Notes: a model not told the origin generated them from the letters alone. A DNA stretch of 64,000 bases from Rivularia sp. MS3 (GCA_019192545.1 JAHCMI010000026.1:1-64000); one strand, 5' to 3'; positions 53,433 through 62,311 are shown, counted from the stretch's first letter. Made by a program: numbers and translations.

Positions 53433-54614
53433 ATGCTCTACAGACGATTTGGACGCACCGGATTGCAAATGCCCGTTTTTTCTTGCGGTGGAATGCGCTA
53501 TCAGTACAAATGGCAGGATGTACCTCAAGAGGAAATTCCTATAAAAAATCAAGAAAATTTGGAAGCAACAATTAGAAAATCTATAGAAATTGGTATAAAC
53601 CATATTGAAACCGCTCGGGGATACGGTACTTCTGAAGTGCAATTAGGTAAAATTTTACCTAAATTTCCTCGCGATAAATTAATTGTACAGACAAAAGTAG
53701 GCCCAAAAGCAGATGCGAAAGAATTTGAAAAGACTCTAGAACAATCTTTAAAAAATTTGCGTTTAGATTACATTGATTTATTAGGTATTCATGGAATTAA
53801 CAATAGCGAAACCTTAGAAAATACTATTCGTAGCGGTGGCTGTCTAGATATTGTCAGAAAATTTCAAGACCAAGGTAAAATTAAATTTGTCGGCTTTTCA
53901 ACTCACGGCCCAACCGATATTCTTGTAGAAGCGATTAACACCGACCAATTTGACTATATAAATTTGCATTGGTACTACATCAATCAAAGCAATTGGGCTG
54001 CAATAGAAGCTGCGACAAATCGCGATATGGGGGTGTTTATAATCAGTCCTTCCGATAAAGGTGGTAGACTTTACGAGCCGCCAGCAAAATTAGTTGAACT
54101 TTGCGCTCCTTTGTCACCGATGGTGTTCAATGACTTATTTTGTTTGAGTCATCCTCAAGTACATACTTTATCGTTAGGTGCTTCAAAACCAGCAGATTTT
54201 GACGAGCATCTAAAAACCTTAGACTTGTTAGACAAAGCTTCAGATATATTGCCGCCTATTTTGCATAAATTAGAACAACAGGCGATCGCTAGTTTAGGGG
54301 AAGATTGGGCAAAAACCTGGCATGTAGGTTTACCAAAGCACGAAGAAACACCAGGGAACGTAAATATCCCAATGGCTTTATGGTTGTGGAACTTAGCTAC
54401 TGCTTACGACATGAAAGAATACGCTAAAATACGCTACAACCTCTTAGGAAATGGCGGACATTGGTTTCCCGGTAATAAAGCGGTAGAAGTCGAGAAATTA
54501 GACTTTACCTCATGTCTGCGAAATAGCCCCCACGCAGATAAAATTCCTCAAATTCTTGTAGAAGTAGATAAAATGCTCGGCGGCGAAGAAGTGAAACGTT
54601 TGTCGAAAAGTTGA
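53433..54614 (+). CDS. Aldo/keto reductase (COG1453-like, Fe-S motif lost)
   Basis: Protein of 393 residues. An aldo/keto reductase barrel covers ~1-270: FGRTGLQMPVFSCGGMRYQ at the start, NHIETARGYGTSEVQLG with the catalytic Tyr, and LIVQTKVGPK with the catalytic Lys. The C-terminal ~120 residues match the 4Fe-4S-binding extension of the COG1453 group, but the usual Cys ladder is degenerate: only SCLRNSPHADKIPQI is left. It reduces carbonyl compounds using NADPH; the substrate is unknown. An apparent loss of the cluster suggests a changed role. Confidence 0.8.
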   Translation: MLYRRFGRTGLQMPVFSCGGMRYQYKWQDVPQEEIPIKNQENLEATIRKSIEIGINHIETARGYGTSEVQLGKILPKFPRDKLIVQTKVGPKADAKEFEKTLEQSLKNLRLDYIDLLGIHGINNSETLENTIRSGGCLDIVRKFQDQGKIKFVGFSTHGPTDILVEAINTDQFDYINLHWYYINQSNWAAIEAATNRDMGVFIISPSDKGGRLYEPPAKLVELCAPLSPMVFNDLFCLSHPQVHTLSLGASKPADFDEHLKTLDLLDKASDILPPILHKLEQQAIASLGEDWAKTWHVGLPKHEETPGNVNIPMALWLWNLATAYDMKEYAKIRYNLLGNGGHWFPGNKAVEVEKLDFTSCLRNSPHADKIPQILVEVDKMLGGEEVKRLSKS

Positions 54615-54647
54615 TATTTTTTGATAATCATTAATTGTGAAATTTAG

Positions 54648-54686
54648 CGGTGCGTTGCGCTTAGCGGCAACACACCCCACAATTAA
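54648..54686. repeat. GTGCGTTGC/GGCAACACAC hairpin between convergent genes
   Basis: GGTGCGTTGCGCTTAGCGGC then AACACACCCCACAA. A distant relative of the GTAACG hairpins; may end transcripts from both sides. Confidence 0.5.
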
Positions 54687-55394
54687 CTAAAATAACCTGC
54701 CATAGCAAGCAACACAGTTATTATCTGCATTTTCTTCATTCTTTAACCAAGCCCACATTTGATCGCCAAATGAAAAATGCCACCACTCTTTCGGATTACG
54801 GGTAAATCCAGCTTTTTCCATTACATCTTTTAATAGCAAACGATTGGCATGATAGCGTGGTGCTAGTTCAACTTGAATTTGAGCATAGTAATCCGGCAGC
54901 GAGCGTTCGGAAAGTTCGTCAATTGGCGAACCCATATCTATAACTTGCCCTATCTCATCCACTAAAGTTACATCTACCGCACCACCTGTAGAGTGAGGAG
55001 GAGGTGTTTTTACGTCAAGACTAGGTTCAGCCCAAATTTTAAAAACCTCTTGCCAAATATTTTTCTTTTGCGTTTCTGATAAACTTATTTGAGCTAATCC
55101 TTTTTCTTTAACCGCTTGAGAAAAAGTGTAATTAACCATAAATTTCTGTACTGCTACGGGGCGATAAGCATCAAAAATTTGAATTCGCCAATCTGGACGT
55201 AATTGTTGGAGATAGCTTTGAGCAACAATCAAATAATCAACGATAGTTTCGCGAACAAAATAAGGAGAATGTTCTCCGTAAGGTGCCCCTAATTTTTCAT
55301 AAGGATGAGGAGATTCTACCGCAAAATCTTCAAGGGGAATCTGTATTAAAGCTTCACGACATTCAACGATTTCAATATTGTGATAAGGTCGCAT
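54687..55394 (-). CDS. D-alanyl-D-alanine dipeptidase (VanX/DdpX family, peptidase M15D)
   Basis: Protein of 235 residues, length normal for VanX. Zinc site: STGGAVDVTLVDEIG (Asp, and a preceding His in PPPHSTGGAVD), and NPKEWWHFSFGDQMWA with Glu/His. The DAYRPVAVQKFM segment matches the substrate-binding Arg region. It hydrolyses D-Ala-D-Ala dipeptide; in Gram-negatives such enzymes recycle or use the dipeptide. No signal peptide, so cytoplasmic. Its context does not show a vancomycin resistance cluster. Confidence 0.88.
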   Translation of the reverse strand: MRPYHNIEIVECREALIQIPLEDFAVESPHPYEKLGAPYGEHSPYFVRETIVDYLIVAQSYLQQLRPDWRIQIFDAYRPVAVQKFMVNYTFSQAVKEKGLAQISLSETQKKNIWQEVFKIWAEPSLDVKTPPPHSTGGAVDVTLVDEIGQVIDMGSPIDELSERSLPDYYAQIQVELAPRYHANRLLLKDVMEKAGFTRNPKEWWHFSFGDQMWAWLKNEENADNNCVACYGRLF

Positions 55395-55501
55395 TAATGT
55401 ATTTTAGATTTGGGTTTTGGATTATAACAGTGAGGAGTGAGGAGTTAGTCGTAGAGCGATTAAGTAATGGAGTAATGAGGTAATAGGGATTTTTTCTCTC
55501 T

Positions 55502-55768
55502 TCACTCCCTCACCTCTTCAATCTCTTGTTTTCCGCTTGCCTGCACCTCCTTCTCCTTTTCCGGAACTGGATCGTAACCACCAGGATGAAACGGATGACA
55601 GCGACAAATACGTCGAATACCCAGCCAAGAGCCACGTAAAACCCCGAAGCGTTCGATTGCTTGCATGGTATACATAGAACAAGTCGGTTGAAAACGACAA
55701 GTTGGGGGAAACAGTGGTGAAATAAACATCCGGTAAAATTGGATAAACCAAATAAACAATTGTTTCAT
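55502..55768 (-). CDS. yidD: Membrane protein insertion efficiency factor YidD
   Basis: Protein of 88 residues. [55 protein letters not shown] are the YidD signatures. A small peripheral protein that helps YidC insert membrane proteins. The C-terminal ~15 residues are charged. Start ATG at 55768. Single gene; the neighbour at 55836 is divergent. Confidence 0.95.
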   Translation of the reverse strand: MKQLFIWFIQFYRMFISPLFPPTCRFQPTCSMYTMQAIERFGVLRGSWLGIRRICRCHPFHPGGYDPVPEKEKEVQASGKQEIEEVRE

Positions 55769-55835
55769 ACAGGGCGCAAAAATCCTATAAATTGGTAGTA
55801 AGAGAAAAATTTCTAATTAACTATATTTATTTAAA

Positions 55836-56537
55836 TTGAATTCATTTACTGCTTCCTATTCGATTTCGCCTTTGTGGCTGCAAGTTGTAGCCGTAGCTAT
55901 TTGGGTATCTTTGATTCTCTTGAGTGCGGCAGGTGCCAGACGTTTCGCTAAAAGCGACTCGGAAATTGTGCGGAAAATTGTTCATATTGGTACTGGTAAC
56001 GTAATTCTAGTGGCTTGGTGGCTAGATATTCCTGCAAATATAGGTATATCTGCTTCAATTTTAGCCAGCTTGGTTACTTTACTGTCTTATAAGCTGCCGA
56101 TTCTTCCGGGTATAAATAGCGTCGGGCGTAAAAGTTTGGGAACTTTTTTCTATTCTGCTAGCATTGGTATCTTAATTGGCTGGTTTTGGTATTTGAAACA
56201 GCCATTTTATGCCGTCATAGGAATATTAATTATGGCATGGGGAGATGGATTAGCCGCACTTATAGGTCAGCGTTTCGGTAAACATAAATACAGTGTATTA
56301 GGAGGACAAAAAAGTTTAGAAGGTTCTCTTACAATGACTTTAGTCAGTTTTATCATCTGTATTCTGATTTTACAAAGCGTACAGGGTAACACCTGGCAAA
56401 TTTGGCCGATATCTTTAACAATTGCCGTTGTCGCAACTGCTTTAGAAGCAATTTCATTTTTAGGGCTTGATAATATAACCGTTCCTTTAGGAAGTGCTGC
56501 TTTAGCTTTTGTTTTAAATCAATTTATAAATCATTAG
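55836..56537 (+). CDS. Phytol/dolichol kinase family membrane protein (SEC59/DGK1/VTE5)
   Basis: Protein of 233 residues, starting with TTG. About seven membrane helices. The conserved parts are IVRKIVHIGTGNVILVAWWL (~45-64), MAWGDGLAALIGQRFGKHKY (~131-150) and the GGQKSLEGSLTM motif (~154-165) of CTP-dependent lipid kinases. In cyanobacteria the VTE5-like protein phosphorylates phytol released from chlorophyll for tocopherol synthesis; dolichol or diacylglycerol are alternatives. Divergent from yidD. Confidence 0.82.
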   Translation: MNSFTASYSISPLWLQVVAVAIWVSLILLSAAGARRFAKSDSEIVRKIVHIGTGNVILVAWWLDIPANIGISASILASLVTLLSYKLPILPGINSVGRKSLGTFFYSASIGILIGWFWYLKQPFYAVIGILIMAWGDGLAALIGQRFGKHKYSVLGGQKSLEGSLTMTLVSFIICILILQSVQGNTWQIWPISLTIAVVATALEAISFLGLDNITVPLGSAALAFVLNQFINH

Positions 56538-56942
56538 ATAAAACCTCATTGTGGAAAAGATAGCAGTTTTAAGTTTAATCCAATACACTCGAAACCTTAT
56601 CCCTTCTCTTCTCTTTAATAAGGAGAGGGATGCCCGTAGGGCGGGGTGAGGTGTAAAACTGTATTCAACTCAACCGAAATTTACTATATCCCTCTTCTGT
56701 TACTTTTCTAAAACTTTTGTTTTTTATAATCTCGAAAATATTGCAATAAAGACTATTGAGAGCTTAATTTATAATCTAAAATCAAGCTATCTACAAAACG
56801 GAGTAAATTTTATTAATTTCTAAATTTTGTATTTTAAAACAAAAAGGCAGGATGCAGAAGGCAAAGCGTTAACTGCTTAATCTGATTATTTTAAGAATAA
56901 ATATCCTTCTGCATCCTGCCTTCTCAAAGAAAATGAAAAATT
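56538..56942. other. Intergenic region between convergent genes
   Basis: About 400 bases holding a GGAGAGGGATGCCCGTAGGG repeat (~56624) and the long hairpin at 56844-56922. No gene visible. Confidence 0.55.
56844..56922. repeat. Long-stem hairpin AAGGCAGGATGCAGAAGG
   Basis: Arms 56844-56861 and 56905-56922 are exact 18-base complements around a 43-base loop. It lies at the 3' end of both flanking genes (56537 on plus, 56943 on minus) and may end both transcripts. Confidence 0.65.
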
Positions 56943-57359
56943 TTAATGTCCGCGATAATAATGCCGACGATAGATCATATCGTTGATAGGATAAGCTTCT
57001 TGTCGGTAATATGTTCGGCGGTAATGGGTGTTTCTACGGCGGTATTCCGGACAATCTTGATAATTATTGCGATAATTCACCCTCCGGGATGGATGATAAT
57101 TCCGTCTTTGGTAATGACGACGCTTATAGTGATGACGTTGGCGATAACGTCGTTTGTGATGACTAATTTTAAACTCGGTTTGGTTGGTTGCAGGTATAGC
57201 TTCCACTTCCTTAGCTTTTTCTTCGCTTGGTGCGGATAGCAATTCTAACTTCTCAGATTGTGCTGGAATTTGAGCATCTTTTTTAAGTGCTGCTGAAGCC
57301 GTCTCAATTCCCAAGCAACAAGGTAATACTAAAGTCGCAATTACAAATTTCCAAAGCAT
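56943..57359 (-). CDS. Small exported Arg/Tyr/His-rich protein
   Basis: Protein of 138 residues. Signal peptide MLWKFVIATLVLPCCLGIETASA (split: first 20 residues hydrophobic, ending ASA). The acidic/neutral middle (~25-60) is followed by a basic, aromatic C-terminal half dense in R, H, Y, with repeated KRRHYQRRNY-like motifs. It looks like a cell-surface or DNA/polysaccharide-binding basic protein. I do not recognise a family; low complexity makes homology uncertain. Confidence 0.6.
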   Translation of the reverse strand: MLWKFVIATLVLPCCLGIETASAALKKDAQIPAQSEKLELLSAPSEEKAKEVEAIPATNQTEFKISHHKRRYRQRHHYKRRHYQRRNYHPSRRVNYRNNYQDCPEYRRRNTHYRRTYYRQEAYPINDMIYRRHYYRGH

Positions 57360-57751
57360 TTTATTTTGAATTTCCTCATTATCAAAGCTGGCTTTAGCTT
57401 GACAATGACTGGATTGATTTTGGATTTGATACTTTCACAAAGCTTTTGTATCTTAACTCTGCATAGCTATCTATACATTTAATTCAAAATCAATTTAATT
57501 GATTCCCACATCTGGATTGGTATTTATCGACAAGCGATCGCTAATTCTACCATCCTCTAAATTTACGCAGTTCGCAGCCACCGCAATCAAAAGTCTATAT
57601 AAATGGTTTAGCACGAACATCAGTCTTAAAAATGTTCCCAAAACACCAAATTTCTGTATTTTTTTCCACAAACACTTGCAAAGCTTCATGAAGATTTATT
57701 AAGATATACCTATAGATTCTAAAACTTATTACTTACGGCGGATGACTGCTA
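57360..57751. other. Intergenic region without a supported gene
   Basis: Short open frames occur on both strands near 57500-57700 but they overlap each other, have no ribosome binding site and no recognisable similarity. A GCGATCGC site is at ~57534. Nothing else seen. Confidence 0.5.
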
Positions 57752-58453
57752 ATGACTTTTTTGAATTTATCTCAACCATTCCTCCGCGATAAGCAGGAAG
57801 ATTTAGATTATCAGGATTTACAAGGTATTTGGCGCGTAAATGGCAAAATTGGCAATATCAAAGTAATATCGGGTTTTTACACCCGCATAGACCAAGTATT
57901 CATCGTTTGGGGTTTAATATGTGCGGGAATCTTTATTACAGCGCAGTATTTACCTATTAGCTGGACGACACAAGCATTTTTGTGGACATCTCTTACCATT
58001 ATCGGTACAGCTATAATGACTGCATTTACCTGGTTTTGGGTAAGTGTAGAACGTTTGCGCTGGTTGATATATGCTTGGGTTGGTTTGATGCTAACAGGTG
58101 TTCTCCTAACTGATTTAGGAATATTTTTAGGTTGGGGGCAAATTTTGATGCGTTTATGTCCTCTATGGTTGGGATTAAGCGCAATTGGTTATGTGATTAC
58201 AGCTTGGGCTGTAAAATCTCGTACCTTTTTAATTACAGCAGCTATTCACTTAATAGGGATTCTGCTTTTGTCTTACTGCGGCGGAAAACAGTTTTTAGCT
58301 ACTGGTTTAATCATGGGAATGAGTTTGCTTCTCTTAGCTGAACTTCAGTGGGAAATGCGCCCCCCAATTAATTATGATGTACTTTCAGCAGAACAAAAAG
58401 AATTTAATAAACAGCAACATTTGCGTCGTCAATTAACTTTACAAGAAAATTAA
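57752..58453 (+). CDS. Conserved cyanobacterial membrane protein, function unknown
   Basis: Protein of 233 residues. An N-terminal cytoplasmic part (~1-45, FLRDKQEDLDYQDLQGIWRV) is followed by ~6 membrane helices (VFIVWGLICAGIFITAQYL, FLWTSLTIIGTAIMTAFTW, LIYAWVGLMLTGVLLTDLG, LCPLWLGLSAIGYVITAWA, FLITAAIHLIGILLLSYC, FLATGLIMGMSLLLLAEL). A charged C-terminus ends it (EQKEFNKQQHLRRQ). I do not recognise a named family. Confidence 0.75.
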   Translation: MTFLNLSQPFLRDKQEDLDYQDLQGIWRVNGKIGNIKVISGFYTRIDQVFIVWGLICAGIFITAQYLPISWTTQAFLWTSLTIIGTAIMTAFTWFWVSVERLRWLIYAWVGLMLTGVLLTDLGIFLGWGQILMRLCPLWLGLSAIGYVITAWAVKSRTFLITAAIHLIGILLLSYCGGKQFLATGLIMGMSLLLLAELQWEMRPPINYDVLSAEQKEFNKQQHLRRQLTLQEN

Positions 58454-58535
58454 ATTTTTCTGTAGAAAACACTAAATTATCTGTATACCGTTGTAAATTT
58501 AAGTTGTAGGTTAATAAGTAACTAATTACTCGTTT

Positions 58536-58740
58536 TCTACAGCCAAAGCAGGTGTTTTGCTGTTTCGTCCTGTTTCTTACTTTTCATAGGAGAACGGTGT
58601 CAGGAAAGTAAGTGGTTTTGTTTGAGAAATAGAGGCTAGTGGTCTGGTTGCAGTTGTGTTGTAAGGTTTTTGCCGTTTCCCTTACTTTACAATTATCGAG
58701 GGGATGTTAAAGCATCTGTCAGAACAGTCTGAGATAGTTG
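58536..58740. other. Comparatively GC-rich intergenic stretch, possible noncoding RNA
   Basis: About 200 bases are richer in G and C than the flanks and contain matching segments CTTACTTTTC (58576-58585), GGAAAGTAAG (58604-58613) and CCCTTACTTTAC, which can pair. No frame is supported. The orientation of any transcript is unknown. No match to a known cyanobacterial RNA could be made by eye. Confidence 0.25.
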
Positions 58741-58847
58741 GCACTATTTATATAAATTTTTAATCAGATTACACTAGCTTTTAAATTAAAACATATGTGT
58801 ATAGCATTTATGAAATAAAACATATGAAAAATAAATACAAAAAAGAA

Positions 58848-58881
58848 AGCCGGTGGTTTAAATCTTCTTTTACCACCGGCT
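58848..58881 (-). terminator. Strong hairpin terminator AGCCGGTGGT / ACCACCGGCT
   Basis: Perfect 10-base stem with a 14-base loop. On the minus strand it is followed by TTCTTTTTT, 33 bases past the stop of the small gene at 58914-59066. T-rich DNA also follows on the plus side, so it may work in both directions. Confidence 0.8.
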
Positions 58882-58913
58882 CTGTTTTTGTAATTAATTA
58901 ATCTTTTTATCAT

Positions 58914-59066
58914 TTACCAACTATCAGCAGTACTTCTTTTGTAAATTTCGCCTGTAAACGGTTGAACGCCACTATTGGGATAAGCATCATCGCTAGGACC
59001 AAAAATTCGCATTACTGCTTCAGTAATATATTGAGCCATATTTGAAAGTGTTTTGGAAATAAACAT
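58914..59066 (-). CDS. Small conserved-looking protein of 50 residues
   Basis: Minus-strand frame: MFISKTLSNMAQYITEAVMR, IFGPSDDAYPNSGVQPFTGE, then IYKRSTADSW. The ATG at 59066 has AGGAG nine bases upstream, an ideal ribosome binding site; a second ATG three codons earlier is too close. An amphipathic helix (5-20) is followed by the motif FGPSDDAYPxxGVQPFTG, which looks conserved and structured. A strong terminator follows the stop. I believe similar small proteins occur widely in cyanobacteria but I cannot name the family. No signal peptide. Confidence 0.7.
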   Translation of the reverse strand: MFISKTLSNMAQYITEAVMRIFGPSDDAYPNSGVQPFTGEIYKRSTADSW

Positions 59067-59525
59067 AAAGCGCATCTCCTAATCTTTTTATTTTTTGACT
59101 TCTAAACCTTATATCTCTACTTTATTTCTAATCTGAGAAGTCAGCCCTATATCTCAATGTATCGATAATTATTGAAATCCTTCTTCAACTTGCTTTGCAA
59201 TACTTTAGCTTTTAGCTGCATTCACAACAGAGCAGGCATTATATATCTTAAACCAATATTAGAATATCGGCTAATAATCGCGAGTAACTAGTTATAGCAA
59301 ACCTATAATTATTAAACCTTTAACTTTTAACCGTATCCATAGCGCTAAGTGAGTATGCCTTCATTATTTTTGTCATTGCGAGCGACAGCGAAGCAATGAC
59401 AAATGCACAATTAATTTTACCCAAGTACTTATAAATAATCCCTAATTCCCCTTTCCTAGCTATTGACATCATTTATGGTGAAAACTACCATAAATAAAAA
59501 TAGGTATTGCCAAGGTGTTGAAATA
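59067..59525. other. Intergenic region upstream of the NAD biosynthesis cluster
   Basis: About 460 AT-rich bases. Includes a perfect palindrome TAACTAGTTA (59284-59293) and a TTGCGAGCGACAGCGAAGCA repeat-like patch (~59377). No other gene seen; the frame before 59526 can be open, but the start chosen is 59526. Confidence 0.5.
59284..59293. promoter_or_regulatory. Palindrome TAACTAGTTA upstream of pncB
   Basis: Ten-base perfect palindrome, ~240 bases before pncB. NrtR regulators bind palindromes near NAD genes, but the match to an NrtR site is unproven. Confidence 0.2.
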
Positions 59526-60902
59526 ATGACAAGTTTATTAAACTGCAATATGCCTTTGTCAAAGCAGTTAAACGTTTCGAGTGCCGATTACAGCTTGCTG
59601 ACAGACTTGTATCAGTTGACGATGGCGGCTTGTTATAAAGGCGAAAATATAGACCAAAAAAGAGCTAGTTTTGAGTTATTTACGAGAAAACTGCCAGAGG
59701 GATTTAACTATTTAATTGCAATGGGACTTTCGCAAGCGCTGGAGTATCTAGAAAAATTTAGTTTTAATCAAACTCAGATAAAAGCTTTACAAGAAACTGG
59801 TATTTTCGCGTCGGCTCCTCAACAATTTTGGTCGCTATTAGCAGAAGGAAGATTTACAGGAGACGTATGGGCTGTCCCAGAAGGAACGGCAGTATTTCCC
59901 CTCGAACCATTACTGCGAATAGAAGCACCATTATGGCAAGCGCAATTAGTAGAAACCTATTTGCTCAACTGCTTGAATTATCAAACATTGATTGCAACCC
60001 GAGCAGCGCGATCGCGAGATGTTGCAGGGGAAGAAACAACACTTTTGGAGTTCGGTACCAGACGAGCTTTCAGTCCGCAAGCATCGCTATGGGCAGCAAG
60101 AGCAGCTTTAGCAGGGGGGTTAGACGCGACATCGAATGTATTGGCAGCACTGCAACTCGGAGAAAAACCTAGCGGTACAATGGCTCACGCCTTGGTTATG
60201 GCGCTTGGTGCATTAGAAGGCAGCGAAGAAAAAGCTTTTAGTGCATTTCATCAATACTTTCCAGGGGCACCCTTATTAATAGATACTTATGATACAATCG
60301 CCGCCGCTCGTAAATTAGCAGCTAAAGTAAAAGCAGGAGAAATAAGTTTAACTGGAATTAGATTAGATTCTGGAGATTTGGTAGCATTATCAAAACAAGT
60401 TAAAGAAATATTGCCAGATACACAAATTTTCGCGAGTGGGGATATAGATGAATGCGTTATAGCCAAACTAAAACAAAACAATGCTCAGATTGACGGTTAC
60501 GGTATAGGAACCCGGTTAGTAACGGGTAAACCGGTAAATGGAGTTTACAAACTTGTGGAAATCGAAGGTATTCCAGTAATGAAAAAATCTAGTGGCAAGG
60601 TTAGCCATCCTGGGAGAAAGCAAATTTTTCGCGAGTTTGTGAATGGCGAACTAAAGGCAGACACTTTAGGATTAGCTTCGGAAAATTATCCACACAAGCA
60701 GCCTTTACTAAAATTATTTATGAAAGACGGTAAATCCTTAGAACCTCAAGAGAATATTAAAACAATCAGAAACAGAACTGCCGCTTCAGTTGTCAGTTTA
60801 CCCGCTCGCATTAGAAACCTAGATTCATCATCTTCTATGCCAATAGATATTTCCTCTTCTTTACAAAAACTAATTAAGGAAATAAATATAGATAGTCACT
60901 AA
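59526..60902 (+). CDS. pncB: Nicotinate phosphoribosyltransferase
   Basis: 458 residues from the ATG at 59526, which has AAGGTG upstream; an ATG 17 codons earlier is possible. Core motifs: LLTDLYQLTMAACYKGEN (~24-41), LEFGTRRAFSPQASLWAARA, GLDATSNVLAA and GTMAHALVM with the catalytic His. It makes nicotinate mononucleotide from nicotinate and PRPP with ATP. First gene of the cluster pncB, nadD, regulator, nadE; the gaps are 102 bases, then an overlap, then 110 bases. Confidence 0.93.
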   Translation: MTSLLNCNMPLSKQLNVSSADYSLLTDLYQLTMAACYKGENIDQKRASFELFTRKLPEGFNYLIAMGLSQALEYLEKFSFNQTQIKALQETGIFASAPQQFWSLLAEGRFTGDVWAVPEGTAVFPLEPLLRIEAPLWQAQLVETYLLNCLNYQTLIATRAARSRDVAGEETTLLEFGTRRAFSPQASLWAARAALAGGLDATSNVLAALQLGEKPSGTMAHALVMALGALEGSEEKAFSAFHQYFPGAPLLIDTYDTIAAARKLAAKVKAGEISLTGIRLDSGDLVALSKQVKEILPDTQIFASGDIDECVIAKLKQNNAQIDGYGIGTRLVTGKPVNGVYKLVEIEGIPVMKKSSGKVSHPGRKQIFREFVNGELKADTLGLASENYPHKQPLLKLFMKDGKSLEPQENIKTIRNRTAASVVSLPARIRNLDSSSSMPIDISSSLQKLIKEINIDSH

Positions 60903-60933
60903 TCACTAGTAAATAATAAATAATGCCCAAAGT

Positions 60934-60948
60934 TTAGTTAGCTACTAA
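60934..60948. promoter_or_regulatory. Inverted repeat TTAGT...ACTAA upstream of nadD
   Basis: Arms TTAGT and ACTAA with a 5-base spacer, 56 bases before the nadD ATG, in the pncB-nadD gap. A candidate NrtR-type operator; the motif is short. Confidence 0.25.
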
Positions 60949-61004
60949 TTATTTTTTTATTTTTTAGTAAATTGTCAATAACCATCTACAACTAACAGCC
61001 GACA

Positions 61005-61604
61005 ATGAAAATTGCCTTATTTGGAACCAGCGCAGATCCACCAACAGCAGGACATCAAGCAGTATTAATCTGGTTGTCGCATCATTACGATTCTGTTGCA
61101 GTTTGGGCAGCTAATAATCCTTTCAAGTCTCATCAAACATCTTTAGAAAACCGCGTAGAAATGCTGCGGTTGTTAATCGGTGATATTAATCCGGCAAGAG
61201 AAAATATCAGTTTAGAACAGGAATTGAGCGATTTAAGAACTATTAATACCGTAGAAAAGGCAAAAAAACGCTGGGGTAATCATGCTGAATTTGTTGTTGT
61301 AATTGGTTCGGATTTATTAAGTCAGTTTCAGCGTTGGTATCGAATTGAAGACTTGTTGCAAGAAGCAGAAGTATTGGTTATACCAAGACCTGGATATACC
61401 ATAGATAACAGTAGTTTGAATCAGATAAATGACAAGGGAGGCAAGATTACAATAGCAAACCTCAAGGGATTAGATGTTTCTTCAACGGCGTATCGCGAAC
61501 ACGGCGACACTCAAGCTTTAACAAACTCAGTAGCTGCTTATATTAATCAAAAGCATTTATACGAATGCCAGGACTCAACCACAACCAAAGTTTACCGATC
61601 TTAA
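61005..61604 (+). CDS. nadD: Nicotinate-nucleotide adenylyltransferase
   Basis: Protein of 199 residues. IALFGTSADPPTAGHQAVLI (3-22) is the nucleotidyltransferase TxGH motif; FVVVIGSDLLSQFQRWYRIE and LDVSSTAYRE are the other family motifs. It adenylates nicotinate mononucleotide to form deamido-NAD. The 3' end overlaps the start of the next gene by 40 bases, in a different frame, so the two are tightly coupled. Length fits cyanobacterial NadD. Confidence 0.92.
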   Translation: MKIALFGTSADPPTAGHQAVLIWLSHHYDSVAVWAANNPFKSHQTSLENRVEMLRLLIGDINPARENISLEQELSDLRTINTVEKAKKRWGNHAEFVVVIGSDLLSQFQRWYRIEDLLQEAEVLVIPRPGYTIDNSSLNQINDKGGKITIANLKGLDVSSTAYREHGDTQALTNSVAAYINQKHLYECQDSTTTKVYRS

Positions 61605-62311
61605 ATCAACAGCCTTTAGCTGATTTCAAAGTCGGTGTTGACAATGCTATTTTTTCAGTTGATATCGCTCAAAACAGACTATTGGTTCTATTAGCCATGC
61701 GGGCTTGCGAACCATTTGCTAATACGTGGGGTCTTCCAGGTACTTTAGTTCGTGAAGGTGAGTCTTTAGAAGATGCTGCCTATAGAATTATGGCAGAAAA
61801 AATTTGTGTAGAAAACCTTTATCTAGAACAACTATATACTTTTGGCGGCCCGAAACGCGACCCCAGAGAAGCAAGCGATAGTTATGGGGTGCGTTATTTA
61901 TCGGTGAGTTATTTTGCTTTAGTACGATTTGAGGAAGCTAAATTAATTACTGATAGCGTTGCAGATGTCGCTTGGTATCCGGTAAAAGAAATACCATCAT
62001 TAGCTTTTGACCATAATCAAATTATTGCATACGGACACAAGCGTCTGCGGAATAAATTAGAATACTCTCCTGTAGCTTTTGATGTACTTCCAGAAAAGTT
62101 TACTTTAAACGATTTATATCAGTTTTATACCACCGTGTTAGGAGAAAATTTTTCTGATTATTCTAATTTTCGGGCGCGCTTACTCAAGTTAGGGTTTTTA
62201 TTAGATACCGGAATCAAAGTGTCTCGGGGAGCCGGTCGTCCTGCTAGTTTATATAAATTTGATGCCAATGCTTTTGCACCTTTTAAAGACAAACCTTTAG
62301 TTTTTATCTAA
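61565..62311 (+). CDS. nrtR: NrtR-type Nudix-related transcriptional regulator
   Basis: Protein of 248 residues. A Nudix fold covers ~15-150, with the Nudix box degenerate: GTLVREGESLEDAAYRIMAE lacks the REU..EE signature (I and A replace the catalytic Glu residues), so hydrolysis is unlikely. The C-terminal ~80 residues form a winged helix typical of NrtR (FTLNDLYQFYTTVLGENFSD, FRARLLKLGFLLDTGI, GAGRPASLYKFD). NrtR senses ADP-ribose or a related compound and represses NAD biosynthesis genes, which matches the setting between nadD and nadE. The ATG overlaps nadD. Confidence 0.85.
   Translation: MPGLNHNQSLPILNQQPLADFKVGVDNAIFSVDIAQNRLLVLLAMRACEPFANTWGLPGTLVREGESLEDAAYRIMAEKICVENLYLEQLYTFGGPKRDPREASDSYGVRYLSVSYFALVRFEEAKLITDSVADVAWYPVKEIPSLAFDHNQIIAYGHKRLRNKLEYSPVAFDVLPEKFTLNDLYQFYTTVLGENFSDYSNFRARLLKLGFLLDTGIKVSRGAGRPASLYKFDANAFAPFKDKPLVFI

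Noticed and set aside
57495-57702. Overlapping frames of ~65 codons on both strands
   Set aside because: They are shadows of one another in intergenic DNA, without ribosome binding sites or similarity.
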